Source of the DNA: Shinisaurus crocodilurus
Taxonomy: Eukaryota > Chordata > Lepidosauria > Squamata > Shinisauridae
Length of the DNA stretch: 64,000 nt
Direction of reading: 5' to 3'
Assembly (NCBI GenBank): GCA_021292165.1
Contig: CM037880.1
Coordinates: 181,929,085 to 181,993,084, forward strand
This document shows positions 11,127-19,932 of the stretch, in pieces. The notes under the pieces are model-generated. The model was not told the DNA's origin, searched no databases, and was given only the letters and a program-made list of their open reading frames with translations. The position numbers and the translations under genes are program-made. Each line of letters starts with the position of its first letter. The first letter of the stretch is position 1.

Positions 11127-11376
11127 CAGTCATGCCTTGGATTGAGAGCATAATTCGTTCCGGAAATGTGCTTGTAATCCAAAACACTCTTATATCAAAA
11201 CGAAATCCCCCAAAAAAACTTTGTACAGAGATTTTTAATTTAAGCCGTACTACAGTACTTGTATTGCAAGACGTCGCCTGTATATCAAGTAAAAAAAAAT
11301 TAAATAAATATTTAAAAATTTGCTTGTCTTGCAAAACGCTCTCAAACCAAGTTACTTGCAATCCAAGGTATTACTG
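11127..11376 (+). mobile_element. Tigger-like MITE, TA-flanked (copy 1 of 4)
   Basis: It begins CAGTCATGCCTTGGATTG and ends CAATCCAAGGTATTACTG, with TA on both sides. The interior 'TAATTCGTTCCGGAA' recurs in all four copies (26892, 42463 and 59054). A TA flank with CAG ends fits the Tc1/mariner-pogo (Tigger) group. The 250-bp length and lack of ORF make it non-autonomous. Confidence 0.85.
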
Positions 11377-11402
11377 TATATATATATATATATATATATA
11401 TA
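11377..11402. repeat. (TA)n microsatellite
   Basis: A TA run directly at the right side of the Tigger-like MITE. A shorter TA run lies on its left side at 11114-11126, consistent with insertion into a TA repeat. Confidence 0.9.
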
Positions 11403-11420
11403 TCCTTAGTTGCTTTATAT

Positions 11421-11738
11421 CAGGTGTAGGGAACCTCTTTCAATGCAAGAGCTGAATTTAATTTCAGAGATGCTAACAGGGGGCCAAAAGCAAAAATACA
11501 AAAAAATACCAGCATATTGTAATACCAGCATATTAAAGTTCTTATTACCAGTAACTAAACCTTAGGAAAGGCATTTGAACAGTTAAGAATGGTGGGGGGG
11601 GGACTGCACAAAAGTCGGGAAAGCATGAAACAATCGATTGTTGGGGGAAATATGTGGTGCCAGTGGAAAGGGGCATGTCCACCTGGGGAACCCCAGAAGG
11701 TCAGATTTGGCCTCCAGGCCTGAGGTTCCCCACCCCTC
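11421..11738. mobile_element. hAT non-autonomous element
   Basis: The left end is 'CAGGTGTAGGGAACC' and the right end 'GAGGTTCCCCACCCCTC', an imperfect inverted repeat. The flanks CTTTATAT (11413-11420) and CTTTACAT (11739-11746) match at 7 of 8 bases, as expected for an older hAT target duplication. No transposase frame is present. Confidence 0.8.
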
Positions 11739-11746
11739 CTTTACAT

Positions 11747-13271
11747 GGTCACCTCAATCCAGTTCAACTTTGAAACAGTTTTTAGGCATGACTGGTTGTA
11801 CCAGAATGTAGTTGTACCAGAATGTAGATGAAGATCTACTTTCAGATGTGCATCCTAATGTACGTCTAATTGAAAACAGTGTGATGCAGACAGATGGTAT
11901 CCATGCTCAGAGGAGCATTTGGATGGATGTTGCACATCCATGAAATCCAATGTTGTTGTGGTGGTGGTGGTGGTTGTGGTGGTGGTGGTTCTGTGCTTAG
12001 TATGCTTTTAAGCACTGCATAAATAATAGGTGATAATGATGGTATTTTAGAAAAAGTCTCTCCAAAGGTCCAGCTTGAACGTTTTTTGAAAATGCTGTTA
12101 AATAGCTTTGGTGTTTGGGAGGTAAGCCAACTTTTTAGTGTTTAAATATTATGTCCTCTAAGTTCTTTAATAACATTAAATACAATTAGATTTTTACCAT
12201 GATTATTGCCTGCTCCAAATTGCTGCAAGCAGGTTGTAAGTTTAAATCTTCATTTAAATCATCATCGTCATTATCAATCTTTTCTCTGTTAGGTCAGACA
12301 TTTTGATCTCAGCTTTTGGATGAGATCGATAGAGAAATAGATACATTTTACTTATTTCCAGCCAATAATATTTCAGGAAAAATCACTGTTTGAACTACCG
12401 TACATATATTCTATGGTCTGGAATGACTGCTGAAATATTTGAAATGTTTATTTAGGGCAAATGTGAACAACGGTTGAGAGAGAGGCTTGCTGTCCTTGCC
12501 AGTTTTTAGAAGAATTGGTAAATCTAAGTAAAGTCAAGAAAAAGTGGCTTTTCTATCAGTGCAGAGACTTAATCCTCCCATTTCTCGACATCATCATCAA
12601 GGATGCATCATCCACTTATCAGTGGCTTCTCTTCAGAGCGCTTGAGAAATCATTTGTGGTGATAAAAAAAAAAATAAAAATCCTGCTGAACGCCTACATA
12701 CTAATGTGAAAGTTGATGATCAAAATGATTCATTGCTAGACTTGAATATGCTGGTTCTGTTTGCCTAACAATGTTAATGTTAATATTGGTACATGCCATG
12801 TGATGATATGATGGTTTGTCTAGGCAATTGAGGGACAACATTAGTGATCAGAATAATCCATCAGAGTGTTCTACTTCTGTGTTAAAAAGATTCATGCCAC
12901 AAATTATATTCTTGCTTTGAATCTGATTTCCCTCACTGGAGGATGCCTAGCAATCCTTCAAGTCATTGTGTCTCAGGGCTAGAGGCATAGACACGAAAAG
13001 ATCTAGAATCTGTTTTTGCAGCATTTCGTGCTATGGGCCAATTTATGTGATTGGTTACTAAGAAAAGCTGGCCTTTTCACTTCTAAAGATGTCTTTGGCC
13101 TTTAAGATGTAGACTTTCTAAGCCAGTATTCAAAGTACCAAATCTCTCCCTTCACACTCAAATACGGTGTGCGTGGCATCAAGACAGATCTTGTTTATTG
13201 TCCTCTGGACAATCTGCAAGCAATATAGTGGAAACTCTTTGGCTCTTCTCTGTATCTACTACATTCCAAGA
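11747..13271. other. Intergenic; GTG-rich repeat, no gene
   Basis: A GTG-rich simple repeat lies at about 11945-11990. The open frame at 12515-12709 begins in plain sequence, has no recognisable domain, and is not supported as an exon. Nothing else stands out. Confidence 0.5.
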
Positions 13272-13625
13272 TAGGGTGGCCAAGTGTCCTATTTTACACA
13301 GGACCATCCTCTGTATGAAGGTGCCCTTTATTTAAAGGGCTGTCGTCTCCAATTCCTGTTTAAAGATAAAGAACTATAAGAGCTGTTTCTCATCAACAGT
13401 TAGCACCTAGTGTAGGCTGTAGACTAAATAGGCAGGCATACAAGTCATGCAGTCACAGTCTTCCACAGTATGGTGAAATGTATTGTGTTTCTATTTAAAT
13501 TATAATCATGATTTCTAAATTTCATCTATGAGTATAAATTAGCAGATGAAAATGTTATGCAAATCACTGTCCTCTTTTTTGGTCATGCATTTCCTCTTTT
13601 TTGGCAATTCAAAAGTGACCACCTA
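13272..13625. mobile_element. 'TAGGGTGGCC' MITE, near full length
   Basis: The ends 'TAGGGTGGCCAAGTGTCC' and 'AAAAGTGACCACCTAG' are complementary, giving a 354-bp unit without coding capacity. Internal marks are 'TTTAAAGATAAAGAACTATA' and 'TATTGTGTTTCTATTTAAAT', shared with 15633-15862. The terminal TA could be the duplicated target of a Tc1/mariner-type element, but the class is uncertain. Confidence 0.75.
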
Positions 13626-13681
13626 GTCCAAGCCCAATACTTCTATTTTTGTAGAAGCCACCCCCCACACACACACTTTTC

Positions 13682-14120
13682 CAGGGCTGGCCATACCATT
13701 AGGCAGAGTGAGGTCGCTGCCTCAAACAGCTGAATTTAGGCATCATGAAAGGGCAGCCAATTATTACTTTTAAGTATCAGAGGCAGTATGTACTCCAGTT
13801 GCTGGGGAACATGTCCGGGAGGGTGCTGCTGATGCTGCACTCATGTCCTATTTGTGAGATCCTGTGGGCAGCTGGTTGGGGCACTGTATGAACAGAATGC
13901 TGGACTAGATTGACCCTTGGTCTGATCCAGCGTGGCTCTTCTTATGTTCTTACGTAATTTATGGTTACTATGTTTTTGCTGCCAGGGAGGCACTTATAGA
14001 ATTTTCTACCACAGGTGCCAAAATAACTTGACCAGCTTTGGATATTATGTACCTTCATGGTGGCAGGGTGTGGGGGTAGATTTGCTATTTTGCCTCAGGC
14101 AGCAAAATGTAGGTAGTTCA
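13682..14120. mobile_element. hAT-like element holding a CR1 end
   Basis: It starts 'CAGGGCTGGCCATACCATTA', resembling the segment starting near 53971. Its right part 'TGCCAAAATAACTTGACC' and 'TTTTGCCTCAGGCAGC' follows a CR1 3' end at 13777-13951, so the CR1 appears to be inserted in it. The right boundary is approximate. Confidence 0.5.
13777..13951 (+). mobile_element. CR1 LINE 3' end
   Basis: It contains 'TATCAGAGGCAGTATG', 'AATGCTGGACTAGATTGACC' and ends 'GGCTCTTCTTATGTTCTTA'. This 3' terminal block recurs at 31068, 33821, 38071 and 52210. It carries no coding sequence. Confidence 0.85.
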
Positions 14121-14468
14121 AAAACTCCTGTTAGTGCAGAATGCTGCCACTCACCTGTTGACAAGTTCAAATCAGCACTCTCATATATTACTTATGAAAA
14201 GACAACTGTAGTGGCTGCTAATTTATTTCTGGGTCCAATTCTAGGTGCTGTTTTGACTTGGGTCCCAATTATCTCAGGGAATCTCTCCTCCCATATGACC
14301 ACTCCCCTGTCTTGTGAGATATGTCAGTGAGGCCCTGCCCTGCTGAAGGGCCTTGAACTTATGGGGAGAGTAGATTGTCTTTCCACAAGAGAAGCAGGAG
14401 ATTGGGTCCAGAGCATTAGTCACACCTAAGACCTCATGGAAATCAATAGGACTCAACTTAGTCATGAC

Positions 14469-14690
14469 TAGGGTGGCCATTTTAAGCACCACCAAAAAAG
14501 AGAAAATGCATGGCCAAAGTCACAGATTTGCATAAAATCTGCATATGCGAATTTATTCATATAGATGCAAATTTATAGATGCCATTTAAAAAATATATAT
14601 GCTACACATCTCACAATAGTGGGGGAAACTGTGTCCAAGTGACCTCTGTCCTGTCCAGGTACTAACTGTTGATAGCCAACTTCTTTCAAG
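14469..14690. mobile_element. 'TAGGGTGGCC' MITE, truncated
   Basis: It starts 'TAGGGTGGCCATTTTAAGCA' and includes 'CTGTCCAGGTACTAACTGTT', in the same order as in the copies at 10614 and 57412. The right end is lost. Confidence 0.7.
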
Positions 14691-14899
14691 TTCCTCTATG
14701 CAAAAGAATAAATGGACACAAATCTAATACTAGAAATGGCAATATTAAAAAACAAACAAACCCAGTGCAGGAACACTTCCACCTTCCAGGACACTCTGTC
14801 ACTGACCCTAAGGTAGCCATTCTTGAACAAAGGAACTTCAAAGACAGTTTTCAATGCAAAACAACTGAGCTACAAGCACCAAGGTGATTTTTTTTTTTT

Positions 14900-15240
14900 A
14901 ATTAAAATTAAAATCACACTATATGTGTGAATCAGCTCACCACTGGAAGGATGTCTGTGTTGTAACTCAACAAATGTTTTGTGAATGGCATTGTAAATAA
15001 GGTAATTGTCACTGTCTGTACATTCAGATTTCATGATCATGTGACCTCTCTGTTTTCAGTCGTCGTCCCCAAACCATGTGTGTGCATATATACACTTGGA
15101 ACTCAGGATTACACTTACTGCTTCTGATGAAGTGGATTGTAGTGCACAAAAGCTCATACCATAATAAATGTGTTAGTCTTTAAGGTGCCACAAGTCTATT
15201 GTTTTTGCTGCAACCGATTAACACGGCAACCCTTTTGGAA
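14900..15240 (+). mobile_element. Retroelement terminus with hammerhead-like core
   Basis: The stretch around 15120 reads 'CTTCTGATGAAGTGG', a short hairpin, 'GCACAAAAGCTC', then 'TGTTAGTCTTTAAGGTGCC'. It resembles a widespread reptile retroelement end in which CTGATGA, a hairpin and GAAA form the plan of a hammerhead ribozyme. Here the GAAA is changed to AAAA. Assignment to a Penelope-like terminus is inference from this layout. The left boundary is not defined. Confidence 0.4.
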
Positions 15241-15632
15241 ATTATAACTAGGTATGTTATTGCAACTACAGCAGGAATCTTATCTGTTTTTATTATAGTG
15301 TAAATCAGACTGGTAATTAAATTATTGATTTTTCCAATTACATGCACCATCCTTCTCATATAAATCTAGGCAACACATTTTGGTTTGATAATCCAATTCT
15401 CTTTCTCCAGCACTGACATCTGTTTATAATATTTCAAACATGTGGCTTACAACCACGATAGGGTAGAAAGAGCTTGGTCATACAAATGTTTGTCTATAGT
15501 CTCATAGCAAATATTATAGCAAATATTACCAGACATAGGAAATGTGCAATGTACAAGGTGGAATGTCCAATTAGTTTTCAGAGGCATGTAGTTCAGAAAT
15601 ATACATTTACCACTGATATATAACCCTTTCCC

Positions 15633-15862
15633 AGAGCTGTCCTGCCAAAGGACTGTCCTCTATTTTGAAGGTGCCCTCTACTTGAAGGCCTGTCCTGTTC
15701 AATTCCAGTTTAAAGATAAGGAACCTTTAGAACTGTTGCCCGCCACAGTTACCACTGTTAGCAGCAGACTGGACAGGCAGGGACACAGGTCACCTGGTCA
15801 CAGCCTTCCACATTATGGTGAGGTGTATTGTATTTCTATTTAAATTGTAATCTTTATTTCTA
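15633..15862. mobile_element. 'TAGGGTGGCC' MITE, partial
   Basis: It shares 'GACTGTCCTCTATTTTGAAG', 'TTTAAAGATAAGGAACC' and 'TGTATTGTATTTCTATTTAA' with 13272-13625. The left terminus is missing or diverged. Confidence 0.65.
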
Positions 15863-16404
15863 ACTTTTTGGCATGTTGGAAGGAACTGTGGCTGGGCAAG
15901 AGTTTAAAATAATACCAGTATATCATCATACCCTCAGTCATTCTTCCTCAGAACAATTATGATGCCTCTACTTTTCAGCTATGAACCTGTCCTCCTTCAT
16001 TACCTTTGCAAAGCCCCACATTATCTCCATGTGTTCCTGTTCTTCTAGATTCACTTGCAACTATTACATTTAAAACACTGCTGTAAACTACTACTTTGTC
16101 CACCAATCTAATCAGGCAGTCTTTTTTCCAGCACCAACAGAGGGAGCAGCACTGAGAGCAAGACAGACTTTGTCTCCTGGTTCTAGAATTTTCTTAGGAC
16201 ACTTCTAGATATGTGATTTCGCCAGCAAAGGTAGCACTTTGGCTGGAGAAATCACATGGACATGCTAGCATGCACACAAGCATCTGGCCTGCATGAGTCT
16301 CAGTTGGCCTATGTGAACACATAACACTGATCAGTTCACCAACACCCTTTCAAGTTTGAGAATCACATATACCTACACAATGTACAAGGATACACAGCAT
16401 ACAA
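15863..16404. other. No gene seen
   Basis: Intergenic sequence with no recognised repeat, simple run or exon-like frame. Confidence 0.5.
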
Positions 16405-16640
16405 AGAGAGCCAGTGTGGTGTAGTGGTTAGAGTGTTGGACTGGGACTCAGGAGATCCGGGTTTTAGTCCCCACTTGGCCATGAAGCTCACTGGGTGACT
16501 TTGGGCCAGTCACTGATTTTCAACCTAACCTACCTCACAGGGTTGTTGTGAGGATAAAATGGAGAGGAGGATTATGTAAGCTGCCTTGGGTTCCTCGCAA
16601 AAGGAAAAAAAAGGTGGGATATAAATGTGATAAATAAATA
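16405..16640 (+). mobile_element. tRNA-derived SINE, full length
   Basis: The head 'GTGGTGTAGTGGTTAGAGTG' (A-box region) and 'GAGATCCGGGTTTTAGTCC' (B-box region) show tRNA ancestry. The body 'TCACTGGGTGACTTTGGGCC' and 'CCTACCTCACAGGGTTGTTG' leads to a (TAAA)n tail. A hAT MITE is inserted just in the tail (16649-16815). This is the same family as 8190 (-), 30805 and 60529. Confidence 0.9.
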
Positions 16641-16648
16641 AATATAAG

Positions 16649-16815
16649 CAGGACCGGTGCAAGGCAGTTTGGTGCCCTAGGCAAGATCAGATATTTAGCT
16701 CCCCCCCCCTTCCCACTTGAGAGCGCTGTATTTTTTTTCAAGGCATTTCTGGCGCCCCCTTTAGCCCTGCACCCTAGGCAGCTGCCTAGTTGGCCTAATG
16801 GTAGCACCGGCCCTG
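16649..16815. mobile_element. hAT MITE with perfect 8-bp TSD, sister copy
   Basis: It has the same ends as 10700-10864 and nearly the same interior. The flanks are the exact repeat AATATAAG at 16641-16648 and 16816-16823. Insertion in the SINE tail makes it younger than that SINE. Confidence 0.92.
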
Positions 16816-16823
16816 AATATAAG

Positions 16824-17246
16824 CCCTACCTAATGAACATGTGATATATGGCAATCAATCTCTTGGGATACCAATATTTCATGCACTGCCTTAAAAAAAA
16901 AAATACACTCAAGCACTTATGGTGAGAATGTAGGGAGTGCAGCATCGCAGTGGCAAGTTCTACCCCCCAACCTTTGGCCATACATCAGAAGGTGTGTTGA
17001 GAGCATCTGCAAGTCCAGTGGTATATGCAGAGGGCTCTATTTGCCTTATCAGGAACTAGAGGCATGCACTGACCCCCAGCTTCTATTTGGACCCCAATTT
17101 GGCACTTTGGAAAATGGCCCTATTTGGCTTGGACTGATTTGGAGTCCATATGGTTGAACTCAGTACCAAACCCAAGTCGAGGTTTGGAAATCTGAGGCTT
17201 TGTACTTCCCATTCACTATCATGGAAAATAAAAAAAAATGACTATA
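16824..17246. other. No gene seen
   Basis: Plain intergenic sequence between the hAT MITE and the L2 tail. A poly-A stretch lies near 16892. Confidence 0.5.
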
Positions 17247-17475
17247 ACCATTTATTTATTTATTTATTTATTTATTATATTTATCAATCGCCCATCTGGC
17301 CGGTCACCTGGCCACCCTGGGCGATGTACAACCAAAATACAACAAAACACAATAAAATATAATAATTAAAACAATATAAAAAAATCTTATTAAAAACCTA
17401 ACCCACCCCATATTCCCACCTGAACAGCCATGTTTTTAATGCACCAAGAGTATTGGACGCATTATTAAAGTAGTA

Positions 17476-19156
17476 TTGGATGAAGCACATATAATGGGAG
17501 AAATTAATGAAGAGTTGTTTAAGTTTTTGCATAATGAAAGCCCAAGGATCCCGTTGTTTTATGTACTTCCAAAAATCCATAAAGGAGGATTTCCCCCGAA
17601 GGGAAGACCTATAATTTCAGGGGTCAACTCAATATTAGAACCTCTATCACAGTACATAGATTCCTTTTTACAACCTTTTGTCAGGAAAGGGGAAACCCAC
17701 ATTCGAGATACTAGTGATTTTATTAGTTTGGTAGAAGGTAAGGTTATCCCAGTTGGATCATTTTTTTTTACTATGGATGTAATATCATTGTATACATCCA
17801 TTCCCCAAGATGAGGCAAGATTAGTCATTGAGGAAACATTGGACATGAGACAGAGAAAAACACCCTCGACCCATTTTCTAATGTCATTGGTAGATCTTAT
17901 ATTGGAGAAAAATTACTTTAAATTCAACAAGGAATTTTTCTTTCAAATTAAAGGGGTAGCAATGGGATGTACGGCAGCCCCGAGTATAGCTAATCTCTAC
18001 ATGAACAAATTGGAAAAGGATTTCTTTTTGAATCGTGATCAAAATCCATTTTTTCAGGAAATTTTGTTGTATGAGAGATTCATAGATGACATTTATATTA
18101 TTTTTAACAATGGGGACACTGTTACACAATTCTGTACATGGATGAACACAGCCAATAATAATATTAAATTTACTTGGGAGTACAATAGGGACTCAATTCC
18201 TTTTTTGGACATTATAACGTACAGAACAACCAAGAATAGGATTGGCGTACGGCCATATAAAAAAATGATGGATAAAAATTCTTATTTACTTTATTCCTCA
18301 TTTCACCCCTCATTTGAGGAAAAATATTCCCTATGGGCAGTTTCTTAGACTAAGGAGAAATTCTACCTCCTTAAGGGAGTACATACAGCAGAGCCAGAAA
18401 TTGGAGCGTGACTTCATAGATCGTGGATATCCCAGAGTATTAATCCAACAGGCTAGGGAGAAAGTTGCAACAATGGATAGAGGTGATATGTTTAGATCTA
18501 GTATTAAAAAAACAGACAATAGACTCCATTGGGCAATAGATTGTACACCATCGGCGGGAAGAATAAAAAAAGTGATTTTGACACATTGGCATTTAATCTC
18601 CGATATCCCTGGTTGTAAGAACTTACCAGCTACAGGGTATAGGAAAACTAAAAACATTAAAGATACCCTAGTGAATACAGAATTAAGGACAAGAGAACCA
18701 CATAGGAAGGAGTTTAAAGGACATTACAGCTGTGGCCATTGCAAGGTATGTCCTCGAGTTATTGCTGGAAAGGAATTGAGTATAGTAGGCAAAGACAGAC
18801 AAATTGTTCTAAATCACTTCTCCACATGCAGCACCTCTAATGTTGTTTACATTATAACATGTAATTGCCAGCAACTATATATTGGCAGCACTATAAGACC
18901 TGTAAGAACGAGGATAATGGAACATATATCTAGAATTAAGAACAAAATAGTTGAAGCACCTCTAGTAAATCACTTCATGCAGTTCCATCCAGATAGCACT
19001 GAATTTAAATTTGCAGTGCTACATGTGGCTGAATCTGGCAGTCGGGAGAGTATTGAAAGGGAACTGTTAAGGAAGGAAGCCTTCTGGATCTTTAATTTGG
19101 ACACTAAAGCCCCACAGGGACTTAATGTAAATCTGGAATTGTCATGTTATTTGTAA
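17476..19156 (+). pseudogene. Penelope-like RT/GIY-YIG polyprotein, frameshifted
   Basis: Two overlapping frames (17476-18348 and 18314-19156) encode one broken protein; a frameshift lies near 18310-18348. The first frame has RT motifs 'YVLPKIHKGGFPPKGRPII' and 'FTMDVISLYTSI' with the first catalytic Asp, 'GVAMGCTAAPSIANLYM', and 'ERFIDDIYIIF' with the second Asp pair. The second has 'YGQFLRLRRN', a Cys/His cluster 'CGHCKVCPRV', then the GIY-YIG domain: 'VYIITCNCQQLYIGST', an Arg in 'RTRIMEH', and a Glu in 'SRESIERE'. It would copy its RNA and cut target DNA in the nucleus. About one third of the usual ORF is missing at the N-terminus, so this copy is dead. Confidence 0.9.
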
Positions 19157-19599
19157 TGGTGCCAAAGGAGGTGGGAGGTTTGAGTACAATGTTGTTTTTC
19201 TATGAGTCAAAGGTTGTTCTTCTTTTATAATGAGCTTGCTGTTCAATTAATATTGTTTATGATGACTGGGGGTCTGCTAATGTCTTATGTATGAAAAAGT
19301 CATGGCAAGGGTTAATGGACATGTAATGAGTTAATAGCCAGAAAAGAGTATAAAAGTAATTGAAAGTTTGACCACTAGAGGACTCTGGATGAACACATGA
19401 ATGAGAAAGCAGTATGCTGACAAGAAATGTAAGTTTGGGGAGGGGCCTCAGGTAGGCAGGTTTGCTAACGGGGGTTAGCTTGTTGTAAAATGCTTATTTG
19501 TGTTATGATAAATTTCTTTATGTTTAGAACAAAATATGAAACTGTAAGCAGTCCAGGACATTGGAGAAATTATTTTTTGTTTAAAGTAATATTGAGGAA

Positions 19600-19650
19600 G
19601 TATCCCTGAGGAAGACAACGAAACGGGAATACAAACCGGTTTCCTGTAGG
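19600..19650 (+). ncRNA. Hammerhead-like motif in PLE 3' region
   Basis: 'CCCTGAGGAAGACAACGAAAC' at 19604-19624 has the order CTGANGA, short spacer, GAAA of a hammerhead ribozyme core. It is followed by a potential stem CGG...CCG. Hammerhead motifs have been reported in Penelope-like elements. Stem II here is very short and has an extra A, so cleavage activity is doubtful. I see the motif order only. Confidence 0.35.
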
Positions 19651-19932
19651 ACTATAACCTCAAAGTGACAACAATTACATATAACCTGGTGGTCTGTTTA
19701 CCATTTGGTAAGAAGAAAAAAGAAATAAGAAAAAACAACGCTGGTTATAGGAAGGACTTTATTCTGGACAGCCAGGACTTTTTGAAAAAATTGAAATAAT
19801 TGTTTTGAGAAAAAATTGAAATAATTGAATTATATACATTGTATTTAATGTTCATTTGTAATGAATAGAAATTTGTAAAGTTTAAAGAACTATTGGATTT
19901 ATTTTGATCACGGAGGCCTAGGCTTTTTGTAA

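Noticed and set aside
13932..14330. 132-codon + strand frame
   Set aside because: It starts in a CR1 3' end and crosses repeat boundaries. No protein family is recognisable.
16405..16640. Possible tRNA gene from A- and B-box-like motifs
   Set aside because: No full cloverleaf or anticodon arm is seen. The unit continues into a SINE body and A/T-rich tail and is repeated elsewhere in the window.
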